The position numbers and the translations under genes were made by a program. 64,000 nucleotides of DNA from Lasioglossum baleicum (lineage: Eukaryota > Arthropoda > Insecta > Hymenoptera > Halictidae): positions 186,001-250,000 of the forward strand of contig NW_027469198.1 of the NCBI RefSeq assembly GCF_051020765.1, given 5' to 3'. This document shows positions 36,935-50,373 of the stretch, piece after piece (positions within the stretch are counted from its first letter, which is position 1; each line of letters begins with the position of its first letter). The notes beneath the pieces are model-generated. The model was not told where the DNA came from and ran no database searches. It saw only the letters and a program-made list of their open reading frames with translations.

Positions 36935-39900
36935 GCGAAAGGATGCATCCCGCAGGCTAGTCGAGCACAAACACGTGCGAGGTTTTGTGGGATGCGCATG
37001 CGCAGGTTTTTTGGGATGCGCAAGGCTAGTCGAGCAAAAACACGTGCGAGAGGATGCATCCCGCAGGCTAGTCGAGTAAAAACACGTGCGAAAGGATGCG
37101 TCCCGCAGGCTAGTCGAGCACAAACACGTGCGAGGTTTTGTGGGATGCGCATGCGCAGGTTTTTTGGGATGCGCAAGGCTAGTCGAGCAAAAACACGTGC
37201 GAGAGGATGCATCCCGCAGGCTAGTCGAGTAAAAACACGTGCGAGACGATGCATCCCGCAGGCTAGTCGAGTAAAAACACGTGCGAGAGGATGCATCCCG
37301 CAGGCTAGTCGAGTAAAAACACGTGCGAAAGGATGCATCCCGCAGGCTAGTCGAGCACAAACACGTGCGAGGTTTTGTGGGATGCGCATGCGCAGGTTTT
37401 TTGGGATGCGCAAGGCTAGTCGAGCAAAAACACGTGCGAGAGGATGCATCCCGCAGGCTAGTCGAGTAAAAACACGTGCGAGACGATGCATCCCGCAGGC
37501 TAGTCGAGTAAAAACACGTGCGAAAGGATGCATCCCGCAGGCTAGTCGAGCACAAACACGTGCGAGGTTTTGTGGGATGCGCATGCGCAGGTTTTGTGGG
37601 ATGCGCATGCGCAGATTTTTTGGGATGCGCATGCGCAGGTTTTTTGGGATGCGCATGGCTAGTCGAGCAAAAACACGTGCGAGAGGATGCATCCCGCAGG
37701 CTAGTCGAGTAAAAACACGTGCGAAAGGATGCATCCCGCAGTCTAGTCGAGCACAAACACGTGCGAGGTTTTGTGGGATGCGCATGCGCAGGTTTTGTGG
37801 GATGCGCATGCGCAGATTTTTTGGGATGCGCAGGTTTTCTGGGATGCGCATGCCTAGTCGAGCAAAAACACGTGCGAGAGTATGCATCCCGCAGGCTAGT
37901 CGAGCACAAACACGTGCGAGAGGATGCATCCCGCAGGCTAGTCGAGTAAAAACACGTGCGAGACGATGCATCCCGCAGGCTAGTCGAGTAAAAACACGTG
38001 CGAGAGGATGCATCCCGCAGGCTAGTCGAGTAAAAACACGTGCGAGAGGATGCATCCCGCAGGCTAGTCGAGTAAAAACACGTGCGAGGTTTTGTGGGAT
38101 GCGCATGTGCAGTTTTTGTGGGATGCGCATGCGCAGGTTTTTTGGGATCCGCATGGCTAGTCGAGCAAAAACACGTGCGAGAGGATGCATCCCGCAGGCT
38201 AGCCGAGCAAAAACACGTGCGAGAGGATGCATCCCGCAGGCTAGTCGAGTAAAAACACGTGCGAGGTTTTGTGGGATGCGCATGCGCAGGTTTTGTGGGA
38301 TGCGCATGCGCAGGTTTTTTGGGATGCGCATGTGCAGGTTTTTTGGGATGCGCATGGCTAGTCGAGCAAAAACACGTGCGAGAGGATGCATCCCGCAGGC
38401 TAGTCGAGTAAAAACACGTGCGAGAGGATGCATCCCGCAGGCTAGTCGAGTAAAAACACGTGCGAGGTTTTGTGGGATGCGCATACGCAGGTTTTGTGGG
38501 ATGCGCATGCGCAGGTTTTTTGGGATGCGCATGCGCAGGTTTTTTGGGATGCGCATGGCTAGTCGAGCAAAAACACGTGCGAGAGGATGCATCCCGCAGG
38601 GTAGTCGAGTAAAAACACGTGCGAGAGGATGCATCCCGCAGGCTAGTCGAGCAAAAACACGTGCGAGAGGATGCATCCCGCAGGCTAGTCGAGCAAAAAC
38701 ACGTGCGAGAGGATGCATCCCGCAGGCTAGTCGAGCACAAACACGTGCGAGAGGATGCATCCCGCAGGCTAGTCGAGCAAAAACACGTGCGAGAGGATGC
38801 ATCCCGCAGGCTAGTCGAGCACAAACACGTGCGAGAGGATGCATCCCGCAGGGAAGTAGAGCAAAAACACGTGCGAGAGGATGCATCCCGCAGGCTAGTC
38901 GAGTAAAAACACGTGCGAAAGGATGCATCCCGCAGGCTAGTCGAGCACAAACACGTGCGAGGTTTTGTGGGATGCGCATGCGCAGGTTTTGTGGGATGCG
39001 CATGCGCAGATTTTTTGGGATGCGCATGCGCAGGTTTTTTGGGATGCGCATGGCTAGTCGAGCAAAAACACGTGCGAGAGGATGCATCCCGCAGGCTAGT
39101 CGAGTAAAAACACGTGCGAAAGGATGCATCCCGCAGTCTAGTCGAGCACAAACACGTGCGAGGTTTTGTGGGATGCGTATGCGCAGGTTTTGTGGGATGC
39201 GCATGCGCAGATTTTTTGGGATGCGCAGGTTTTCTGGGATGCGCATGCCTAGTCGAGCAAAAACACGTGCGAGAGTATGCATCCCGCAGGCTAGTCGAGC
39301 ACAAACACGTGCGAGAGGATGCATCCCGCAGGCTAGTCGAGTAAAAACACGTGCGAGACGATGCATCCCGCAGGCTAGTCGAGTAAAAACACGTGCGAGA
39401 GGATGCATCCCGCAGGCTAGTCGAGTAAAAACACGTGCGAGAGGATGCATCCCGCAGGCTAGTCGAGTAAAAACACGTGCGAGGTTTTGTGGGATGCGCA
39501 TGCGCAGTTTTTGTGGGATGCGCATGCGCAGGTTTTTTGGGATGCGCATGGCTAGTCGAGCAAAAACACGTGCGAGAGGATGCATCCCGCAGGCTAGTCG
39601 AGTAAAAACACGTGCGAGAGGATGCATCCCGCAGGCTAGTAGAGTAAAAACACGTGCGAGAGGATGCATCCCGCAGGCTAGTCGAGTAAAAACACGTGCG
39701 AGAGGATGCATCCCGCAGGCTAGTCGAGTAAAAACACGTGCGAAAGGATGCATCCCGCAGGCTAGTCGAGCACAAACACGTGCGAGGTTTTGTGGGATGC
39801 GCATGCGCAGGTTTTTTGGGATGCGCAAGGCTAGTCGAGCAAAAACACGTGCGAGAGGATGCATCCCGCAGGCTAGTCGAGTAAAAACACGTGCGAAAGG

Positions 39901-41860
39901 ATGCGTCCCGCAGGCTAGTCGAGCACAAACACGTGCGAGGTTTTGTGGGATGCGCATGCGCAGGTTTTTTGGGATGCGCAAGGCTAGTCGAGCAAAAACA
40001 CGTGCGAGAGGATGCATCCCGCAGGCTAGTCGAGTAAAAACACGTGCGAGACGATGCATCCCGCAGGCTAGTCGAGTAAAAACACGTGCGAGAGGATGCA
40101 TCCCGCAGGCTAGTCGAGTAAAAACACGTGCGAAAGGATGCATCCCGCAGGCTAGTCGAGCACAAACACGTGCGAGGTTTTGTGGGATGCGCATGCGCAG
40201 GTTTTTTGGGATGCGCAAGGCTAGTCGAGCAAAAACACGTGCGAGAGGATGCATCCCGCAGGCTAGTCGAGTAAAAACACGTGCGAGACGATGCATCCCG
40301 CAGGCTAGTCGAGTAAAAACACGTGCGAAAGGATGCATCCCGCAGGCTAGTCGAGCACAAACACGTGCGAGGTTTTGTGGGATGCGCATGCGCAGGTTTT
40401 GTGGGATGCGCATGCGCAGATTTTTTGGGATGCGCATGCGCAGGTTTTTTGGGATGCGCATGGCTAGTCGAGCAAAAACACGTGCGAGAGGATGCATCCC
40501 GCAGGCTAGTCGAGTAAAAACACGTGCGAAAGGATGCATCCCGCAGTCTAGTCGAGCACAAACACGTGCGAGGTTTTGTGGGATGCGCATGCGCAGGTTT
40601 TGTGGGATGCGCATGCGCAGATTTTTTGGGATGCGCAGGTTTTCTGGGATGCGCATGCCTAGTCGAGCAAAAACACGTGCGAGAGTATGCATCCCGCAGG
40701 CTAGTCGAGCACAAACACGTGCGAGAGGATGCATCCCGCAGGCTAGTCGAGTAAAAACACGTGCGAGACGATGCATCCCGCAGGCTAGTCGAGTAAAAAC
40801 ACGTGCGAGAGGATGCATCCCGCAGGCTAGTCGAGTAAAAACACGTGCGAGAGGATGCATCCCGCAGGCTAGTCGAGTAAAAACACGTGCGAGGTTTTGT
40901 GGGATGCGCATGTGCAGTTTTTGTGGGATGCGCATGCGCAGGTTTTTTGGGATCCGCATGGCTAGTCGAGCAAAAACACGTGCGAGAGGATGCATCCCGC
41001 AGGCTAGCCGAGCAAAAACACGTGCGAGAGGATGCATCCCGCAGGCTAGTCGAGTAAAAACACGTGCGAGGTTTTGTGGGATGCGCATGCGCAGGTTTTG
41101 TGGGATGCGCATGCGCAGGTTTTTTGGGATGCGCATGTGCAGGTTTTTTGGGATGCGCATGGCTAGTCGAGCAAAAACACGTGCGAGAGGATGCATCCCG
41201 CAGGCTAGTCGAGTAAAAACACGTGCGAGAGGATGCATCCCGCAGGCTAGTCGAGTAAAAACACGTGCGAGGTTTTGTGGGATGCGCATACGCAGGTTTT
41301 GTGGGATGCGCATGCGCAGGTTTTTTGGGATGCGCATGCGCAGGTTTTTTGGGATGCGCATGGCTAGTCGAGCAAAAACACGTGCGAGAGGATGCATCCC
41401 GCAGGGTAGTCGAGTAAAAACACGTGCGAGAGGATGCATCCCGCAGGCTAGTCGAGCAAAAACACGTGCGAGAGGATGCATCCCGCAGGCTAGTCGAGCA
41501 AAAACACGTGCGAGAGGATGCATCCCGCAGGCTAGTCGAGCACAAACACGTGCGAGAGGATGCATCCCGCAGGCTAGTCGAGCAAAAACACGTGCGAGAG
41601 GATGCATCCCGCAGGCTAGTCGAGCACAAACACGTGCGAGAGGATGCATCCCGCAGGGAAGTAGAGCAAAAACACGTGCGAGAGGATGCATCCCGCAGGC
41701 TAGTCGAGTAAAAACACGTGCGAAAGGATGCATCCCGCAGGCTAGTCGAGCACAAACACGTGCGAGGTTTTGTGGGATGCGCATGCGCAGGTTTTGTGGG
41801 ATGCGCATGCGCAGATTTTTTGGGATGCGCATGCGCAGGTTTTTTGGGATGCGCAAGGCT
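36935..41860. repeat. 2,805-bp tandem duplication
   Basis: Copy 1 is 36,935-39,739 and copy 2 starts at 39,740. Three private variants repeat at exactly 2,805 bp: ATGCGTCCC (37,096 and 39,901), GCGCATGTGCAG (38,101 and 40,906), and GGGATCC (38,144 and 40,949). Copy 2 departs near 41,860, where GCGCAAGGCTAG replaces GCGCATGGCTAG and 243 bp of extra sequence is present before the alignment to copy 1 resumes. Confidence 0.93.
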
Positions 41861-43822
41861 AGTCGAGCAAAAACACGTGCGAGAGGATGCATCCCGCAGG
41901 CTAGTCGAGTAAAAACACGTGCGAGACGATGCATCCCGCAGGCTAGTCGAGTAAAAACACGTGCGAAAGGATGCATCCCGCAGGCTAGTCGAACACAAAC
42001 ACGTGCGAGGTTTTGTGGGATGCGCATGCGCAGGTTTTGTGGGATGCGCATGCGCAGATTTTTTGGGATGCGCATGCGCAGGTTTTTTGGGATGCGCATG
42101 GCTAGTCGAGCAAAAACACGTGCGAGAGGATGCATCCCGCAGGCTAGTCGAGTAAAAACACGTGCGAAAGGATGCATCCCGCAGTCTAGTCGAGCACAAA
42201 CACGTGCGAGGTTTTGTGGGATGCGTATGCGCAGGTTTTGTGGGATGCGCATGCGCAGATTTTTTGGGATGCGCAGGTTTTCTGGGATGCGCATGCCTAG
42301 TCGAGCAAAAACACGTGCGAGAGTATGCATCCCGCAGGCTAGTCGAGCACAAACACGTGCGAGAGGATGCATCCCGCAGGCTAGTCGAGTAAAAACACGT
42401 GCGAGACGATGCATCCCGCAGGCTAGTCGAGTAAAAACACGTGCGAGAGGATGCATCCCGCAGGCTAGTCGAGTAAAAACACGTGCGAGAGGATGCATCC
42501 CGCAGGCTAGTCGAGTAAAAACACGTGCGAGGTTTTGTGGGATGCGCATGCGCAGTTTTTGTGGGATGCGCATGCGCAGGTTTTTTGGGATGCGCATGGC
42601 TAGTCGAGCAAAAACACGTGCGAGAGGATGCATCCCGCAGGCTAGCCGAGCAAAAACACGTGCGAGAGGATGCATCCCGCAGGCTAGTCGAGTAAAAACA
42701 CGTGCGAGGTTTTGTGGGATGCGCATGCGCAGGTTTTGTGGGATGCGCATGCGCAGGTTTTTTGGGATGCGCATGTGCAGGTTTTTTGGGATGCGCATGG
42801 CTAGTCGAGCAAAAACACGTGCGCGAGGATGCATCCCGCAGGCTAGTCGAGTAAAAACACGTGCGAGAGGATGCATCCCGCAGGCTAGTCGAGTAAAAAC
42901 ACGTGCGAAAGGATGCATCCCGCAGTCTAGTCGAGCACAAACACGTGCGAGGTTTTGTGGGATGCGTATGCGCAGGTTTTGTGGGATGCGCATGCGCAGA
43001 TTTTTTGGGATGCGCAGGTTTTCTGGGATGCGCATGCCTAGTCGAGCAAAAACACGTGCGAGAGTATGCATCCCGCAGGCTAGTCGAGCACAAACACGTG
43101 CGAGAGGATGCATCCCGCAGGCTAGTCGAGTAAAAACACGTGCGAGACGATGCATCCCGCAGGCTAGTCGAGTAAAAACACGTGCGAGAGGATGCATCCC
43201 GCAGGCTAGTCGAGTAAAAACACGTGCGAGAGGATGCATCCCGCAGGCTAGTCGAGTAAAAACACGTGCGAGGTTTTGTGGGATGCGCATGCGCAGTTTT
43301 TGTGGGATGCGCATGCGCAGGTTTTTTGGGATGCGCATGGCTAGTCGAGCAAAAACACGTGCGAGAGGATGCATCCCGCAGGCTAGCCGAGCAAAAACAC
43401 GTGCGAGAGGATGCATCCCGCAGGCTAGTCGAGTAAAAACACGTGCGAGGTTTTGTGGGATGCGCATGCGCAGGTTTTGTGGGATGCGCATGCGCAGGTT
43501 TTTTGGGATGCGCATGTGCAGGTTTTTTGGGATGCGCATGGCTAGTCGAGCAAAAACACGTGCGAGAGGATGCATCCCGCAGGCTAGTCGAGTAAAAACA
43601 CGTGCGAGAGGATGCATCCCGCAGGCTAGTCGAGTAAAAACACGTGCGAAAGGATGCATCCCGCAGGCTAGTCGAGCACAAACACGTGCGAGGTTTTGTG
43701 GGATGCGCATGCGCAGATTTTTTGGGATGCGCATGCGCAGGTTTTTTGGGATGCGCATGGCTAGTCGAGCAAAAACACGTGCGAGAGGATGCATCCCGCA
43801 GGCTAGTCGAGTAAAAACACGT

Positions 43823-46246
43823 GCGAAAGGATGCATCCCGCAGTCTAGTCGAGCACAAACACGTGCGAGGTTTTGTGGGATGCGCATGCGCAGGTTTTGT
43901 GGGATGCGCATGCGCAGATTTTTTGGGATGCGCAGGTTTTCTGGGATGCGCATGCCTAGTCGAGCAAAAACACGTGCGAGAGTATGCATCCCGCAGGCTA
44001 GTCGAGCACAAACACGTGCGAGAGGATGCATCCCGCAGGCTAGTCGAGTAAAAACACGTGCGAGACGATGCATCCCGCAGGCTAGTCGAGTAAAAACACG
44101 TGCGAGAGGATGCATCCCGCAGGCTAGTCGAGTAAAAACACGTGCGAGAGGATGCATCCCGCAGGGTAGTCGAGTAAAAACACGTGCGAGAGGATGCATC
44201 CCGCAGGCTAGTCAAGCAAAAACACGTGCGAGAGGATGCATCCCGCAGGCTAGTCGAGCAAAAACACGTGCGAGAGGATGCATCCCGCAGGCTAGTCGAG
44301 CACAAACACGTGCGAGAGGATGCAACCCGCAGGGAAGTCGAGCAAAAACACGTGCGAGAGGATGCATCCCGCAGGCTAGTCGAGTAAAAACACGTGCGAA
44401 AGGATGCATCCCGCAGACTAGTCGAGCACAAACACGTGCGAGGTTTTGTGGGATGCGCATGCGCAGGTTTTTTGGGATGCGCAAGGCTAGTCGAGCAAAA
44501 ACACGTGCGAGAGGATGCATCCCGCAGGCTAGTCGAGTAAAAACACGTGCGAAAGGATGCATCCCGCAGGCTAGTCGAGCACAAACACGTGCGAGGTTTT
44601 GTGGGATGCGCATGCGCAGGTTTTTTGGGATGCGCAAGGCTAGTCGAGCAAAAACACGTGCGAGAGGATGCATCCCGCAGGCTAGTCGAGTAAAAACACG
44701 TGCGAGACGATGCATCCCGCAGGCTAGTCGAGTAAAAACACGTGCGAGAGGATGCATCCCGCAGGCTAGTCGAGTAAAAACACGTGCGAAAGGATGCATC
44801 CCGCAGGCTAGTCGAGCACAAACACGTGCGAGGTTTTGTGGGATGCGCATGCGCAGGTTTTTTGGGATGCGCAAGGCTAGTCGAGCAAAAACACGTGCGA
44901 GAGGATGCATCCCGCAGGCTAGTCGAGTAAAAACACGTGCGAGACGATGCATCCCGCAGGCTAGTCGAGTAAAAACACGTGCGAAAGGATGCATCCCGCA
45001 GGCTAGTCGAGCACAAACACGTGCGAGGTTTTGTGGGATGCGCATGCGCAGGTTTTTTGGGATGCGCAAGGCTAGTCGAGCAAAAACACGTGCGAGAGGA
45101 TGCATCCCGCAGGCTAGTCGAGTAAAAACACGTGCGAGAGGATGCATCCCGCAGGCTAGTCGAGTAAAAACACGTGCGAGGTTTTGTGGGATGCGCATAC
45201 GCAGGTTTTGTGGGATGCGCATGCGCAGGTTTTTTGGGATGCGCATGCGCAGGTTTTTTGGGATGCGCATGGCTAGTCGAGCAAAAACACGTGCGAGAGG
45301 ATGCATCCCGCAGGGTAGTCGAGTAAAAACACGTGCGAAAGGATGCATCCCGCAGTCTAGTCGAGCACAAACACGTGCGAGGTTTTGTGGGATGCGCATG
45401 CGCAGGTTTTGTGGGATGCGCATGCGCAGATTTTTTGGGATGCGCAGGTTTTCTGGGATGCGCATGCCTAGTCGAGCAAAAACACGTGCGAGAGTATGCA
45501 TCCCGCAGGCTAGTCGAGCACAAACACGTGCGAGAGGATGCATCCCGCAGGCTAGTCGAGTAAAAACACGTGCGAGACGATGCATCCCGCAGGCTAGTCG
45601 AGTAAAAACACGTGCGAGAGGATGCATCCCGCAGGCTAGTCGAGTAAAAACACGTGCGAGAGGATGCATCCCGCAGGGTAGTCGAGTAAAAACACGTGCG
45701 AGAGGATGCATCCCGCAGGCTAGTCAAGCAAAAACACGTGCGAGAGGATGCATCCCGCAGGCTAGTCGAGCAAAAACACGTGCGAGAGGATGCATCCCGC
45801 AGGCTAGTCGAGCACAAACACGTGCGAGAGGATGCAACCCGCAGGGAAGTCGAGCAAAAACACGTGCGAGAGGATGCATCCCGCAGGCTAGTCGAGTAAA
45901 AACACGTGCGAAAGGATGCATCCCGCAGACTAGTCGAGCACAAACACGTGCGAGGTTTTGTGGGATGCGCATGCGCAGGTTTTTTGGGATGCGCAAGGCT
46001 AGTCGAGCAAAAACACGTGCGAGAGGATGCATCCCGCAGGCTAGTCGAGTAAAAACACGTGCGAAAGGATGCATCCCGCAGGCTAGTCGAGCACAAACAC
46101 GTGCGAGGTTTTGTGGGATGCGCATGCGCAGGTTTTTTGGGATGCGCAAGGCTAGTCGAGCAAAAACACGTGCGAGAGGATGCATCCCGCAGGCTAGTCG
46201 AGTAAAAACACGTGCGAGACGATGCATCCCGCAGGCTAGTCGAGTA
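43823..46246. repeat. 1,512-bp tandem duplication
   Basis: Copy 1 starts near 43,823 and copy 2 near 45,335. Three private variants are shared at exactly 1,512 bp: GTCAAGC (44,211 and 45,723), TGCAACCC (44,321 and 45,833), and GCAGACTAG (about 44,412 and 45,924). None of these was seen in the related segment near 51.9 kb. Copy 2 lacks one A unit near 46,246 and then departs. Confidence 0.93.
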
Positions 46247-47700
46247 AAAACACGTGCGAAAGGATGCATCCCGCAGGCTAGTCGAGCACAAACACGTGCG
46301 AGGTTTTGTGGGATGCGCATGCGCAGGTTTTTTGGGATGCGCAAGGCTAGTCGAGCAAAAACACGTGCGAGAGGATGCATCCCGCAGGCTAGTCGAGTAA
46401 AAACACGTGCGAGACGATGCATCCCGCAGGCTAGTCGAGTAAAAACACGTGCGAGAGGATGCATCCCGCAGGCTAGTCGAGTAAAAACACGTGCGAAAGG
46501 ATGCATCCCGCAGGCTAGTCGAGCACAAACACGTGCGAGGTTTTGTGGGATGCGCATGCGCAGGTTTTTTGGGATGCGCAAGGCTAGTCGAGCAAAAACA
46601 CGTGCGAGAGGATGCATCCCGCAGGCTAGTCGAGTAAAAACACGTGCGAGACGATGCATCCCGCAGGCTAGTCGAGTAAAAACACGTGCGAAAGGATGCA
46701 TCCCGCAGGCTAGTCGAGCACAAACACGTGCGAGGTTTTGTGGGATGCGCATGCGCAGGTTTTTTGGGATGCGCAAGGCTAGTCGAGCAAAAACACGTGC
46801 GAGAGGATGCATCCCGCAGGCTAGTCGAGTAAAAACACGTGCGAGACGATGCATCCCGCAGGCTAGTCGAGTAAAAACACGTGCGAGAGGATGCATCCCG
46901 CAGGCTAGTCGAGTAAAAACACGTGCGAAAGGATGCATCCCGCAGGCTAGTCGAGCACAAACACGTGCGAGGTTTTGTGGGATGCGCATGCGCAGGTTTT
47001 TTGGGATGCGCAAGGCTAGTCGAGCAAAAACACGTGCGAGAGGATGCATCCCGCAGGCTAGTCGAGTAAAAACACGTGCGAAAGGATGCATCCCGCAGGC
47101 TAGTCGAGCACAAACACGTGCGAGGTTTTGTGGGATGCGCATGCGCAGGTTTTTTGGGATGCGCAAGGCTAGTCGAGCAAAAACACGTGCGAGAGGATGC
47201 ATCCCGCAGGCTAGTCGAGTAAAAACACGTGCGAGACGATGCATCCCGCAGGCTAGTCGAGTAAAAACACGTGCGAGAGGATGCATCCCGCAGGCTAGTC
47301 GAGTAAAAACACGTGCGAAAGGATGCATCCCGCAGGCTAGTCGAGCACAAACACGTGCGAGGTTTTGTGGGATGCGCATGCGCAGGTTTTTTGGGATGCG
47401 CAAGGCTAGTCGAGCAAAAACACGTGCGAGAGGATGCATCCCGCAGGCTAGTCGAGTAAAAACACGTGCGAGACGATGCATCCCGCAGGCTAGTCGAGTA
47501 AAAACACGTGCGAAAGGATGCATCCCGCAGGCTAGTCGAGCACAAACACGTGCGAGGTTTTGTGGGATGCGCATGCGCAGGTTTTTTGGGATGCGCAAGG
47601 CTAGTCGAGCAAAAACACGTGCGAGAGGATGCATCCCGCAGGCTAGTCGAGTAAAAACACGTGCGAGAGGATGCATCCCGCAGGCTAGTCGAGTAAAAAC
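46061..47700. repeat. Extended short-module ladder (195/237/153 bp)
   Basis: GCGAAAGG units stand at 46,061, 46,256, 46,493, 46,688, 46,925, 47,078, 47,315 and 47,510, giving spacings of 195, 237, 195, 237, 153, 237 and 195 bp. Each spacing is 69 bp of short B block plus two, three or four 42-bp A units. This is the longest stretch in the window with a regular short higher-order period. Confidence 0.94.
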
Positions 47701-50373
47701 ACGTGCGAGGTTTTGTGGGATGCGCATACGCAGGTTTTGTGGGATGCGCATGCGCAGGTTTTTTGGGATGCGCATGCGCAGGTTTTTTGGGATGCGCATG
47801 GCTAGTCGAGCAAAAACACGTGCGAGAGGATGCATCCCGCAGGGTAGTCGAGTAAAAACACGTGCGAGAGGATGCATCCCGCAGGCTAGTCGAGCAAAAA
47901 CACTTGCGAGAGGATGCATCCCGCAGGCTAGTCGAGCAAAAACTCGTGCGAGAGGATGCATCCCGCAGGCTAGTCGAGCACAAACACGTGCGAGAGGATG
48001 CATCCCGCAGGCTAGTCGAGCAAAAACACGTGCGAGAGGATGCATCCCGCAGGCTAGTCGAGCAAAAACACGTGCGAGAGAATGCATCCCGCAGGCTAGT
48101 CGAGTAAAAACACGTGCGAGAGGATGCATCCCGCAGGCTAGTCGAGTAAAAACACGTGCGAGACGATGCATCCCGCAGGCTAGTCGAGTAAAAACACGTG
48201 CGAAAGGATGCATCCCGCAGGCTAGTCGAACACAAACACGTGCGAGGTTTTGTGGGATGCGCATGCGCAGGTTTTGTGGGATGCGCATGCGCAGATTTTT
48301 TGGGATGCGCATGCGCAGGTTTTTGGGATGCGCATGGCTAGTCGAGCAAAAACACGTGCGAGAGGATGCATCCCGCAGGCTAGTCGAGTAAAAACACGTG
48401 CGAAAGGATGCATCCCGCAGTCTAGTCGAGCACAAACACGTGCGAGGTTTTGTGGGATGCGTATGCGCAGGTTTTGTGGGATGCGCATGCGCAGATTTTT
48501 TGGGATGCGCAGGTTTTCTGGGATGCGCATGCCTAGTCGAGCAAAAACACGTGCGAGAGTATGCATCCCGCAGGCTAGTCGAGCACAAACACGTGCGAGA
48601 GGATGCATCCCGCAGGCTAGTCGAGTAAAAACACGTGCGAGACGATGCATCCCGCAGGCTAGTCGAGTAAAAACACGTGCGAGAGGATGCATCCCGCAGG
48701 CTAGTCGAGTAAAAACACGTGCGAGAGGATGCATCCCGCAGGCTAGTCGAGCAAAAACACGTGCGAGAGGATGCATCCCGCAGGCTAGTCGAGCACAAAC
48801 ACGTGCGAGAGGATGCATCCCGCAGGGAAGTCGAGCAAAAACACGTGCGAGAGGATGCATCCCGCAGGCTAGTCGAGTAAAAACACGTGCGAAAGGATGC
48901 ATCCCGCAGGCTAGTCGAGCACAAACACGTGCGAGGTTTTGTGGGATGCGCATGCGCAGGTTTTTTGGGATGCGCAAGGCTAGTCGAGCAAAAACACGTG
49001 CGAGAGGATGCATCCCGCAGGCTAGTCGAGTAAAAACACGTGCGAGACGATGCATCCCGCAGGCTAGTCGAGTAAAAACACGTGCGAAAGGATGCATCCC
49101 GCAGGCTAGTCGAGCACAAACACGTGCGAGGTTTTGTGGGATGCGCATGCGCAGGTTTTGTGGGATGCGCATGCGCAGATTTTTTGGGATGCGCATGCGC
49201 AGGTTTTTTGGGATGCGCATGGCTAGTCGAGCAAAAACACGTGCGAGAGGATGCATCCCGCAGGCTAGTCGAGTAAAAACACGTGCGAAAGGATGCATCC
49301 CGCAGTCTAGTCGAGCACAAACACGTGCCAGGTTTTGTGGGATGCGCATGCGCAGGTTTTGTGGGATGCGCATGCGCAGATTTTTTGGGATGCGCAGGTT
49401 TTCTGGGATGCGCATGCCTAGTCGAGCAAAAACACGTGCGAGAGTATGCATCCCGCAGGCTAGTCGAGCACAAACACGTGCGAGAGGATGCATCCCGCAG
49501 GCTAGTCGAGTAAAAACACGTGCGAGACGATGCATCCCGCATGCTAGTCGAGTAAAAACACGTGCGAGAGGATGCATCCCGCAGGCTAGTCGAGTAAAAA
49601 CACGTGCGAGAGGATGCATCCCGCAGGCTAGTCGAGTAAAAACACGTGCGAGGTTTTGTGGGATGCGCATGCGCAGTTTTTGTGGGATGCGCATGCGCAG
49701 GTTTTTTGGGATGCGCATGGCTAGTCGAGCAAAAACACGTGCGAGAGGATGCATCCCGCAGGCTAGCCGAGCAAAAACACGTGCGAGAGGATGCATCCCG
49801 CAGGCTAGTCGAGTAAAAACACGTGCGAGGTTTTGTGGGATGCGCATGCGCAGGTTTTGTGGGATGCGCATGCGCAGGTTTTTTGGGATGCGCATGTGCA
49901 GGTTTTTTGGGATGCGCATGGCTAGTCGAGCAAAAACACGTGCGAGAGGATGCATCCCGCAGGCTAGTCGAGTAAAAACACGTGCGAGAGGATGCATCCC
50001 GCAGGCTAGTCGAGTAAAAACACGTGCGAGGTTTTGTGGGATGCGCATACGCAGGTTTTGTGGGATGCGCATGCGCAGGTTTTTTGGGATGCGCATGCGC
50101 AGGTTTTTTGGGATGCGCATGGCTAGTCGAGCAAAAACACGTGCGAGAGGATGCATCCCGCAGGGTAGTCGAGTAAAAACACGTGCGAGAGGATGCATCC
50201 CGCAGGCTAGTCGAGCAAAAACACGTGCGAGAGGATGCATCCCGCAGGCTAGTCGAGCAAAAACACGTGCGAGAGGATGCATCCCGCAGGCTAGTCGAGC
50301 ACAAACACGTGCGAGAGGATGCATCCCGCAGGGAAGTCGAGCAAAAACACGTGCGAGAGGATGCATCCCGCAG

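Larger units (their letters stand above)
29882..48391. other. Overlapping giant open frames, not annotated as genes
   Basis: The reverse strand is open from 48,235 down to 29,882 (about 6,117 codons) and the forward strand from 30,794 to 48,391 (about 5,865 codons). A second reverse frame is open from 44,199 down to 27,211. The predicted products are 14-residue repeats from A (ARGCIPQASRVKTR forward; CFYSTSLRDASSRT and RVFTRLACGMHPLA reverse) with 8-residue inserts from B. Three frames open at once follow from stop-free monomers whose lengths are multiples of three. I see no sign peptide, domain, promoter or intron signal. Confidence 0.9.

Noticed and set aside
27211..48391. Giant repeat protein genes on either strand
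   Set aside because: Open frames follow from stop-free monomers of 42 and 24 bp; three frames are open at once, starts are arbitrary, amino-acid-changing variants are common and there is no domain, signal peptide or regulatory context.
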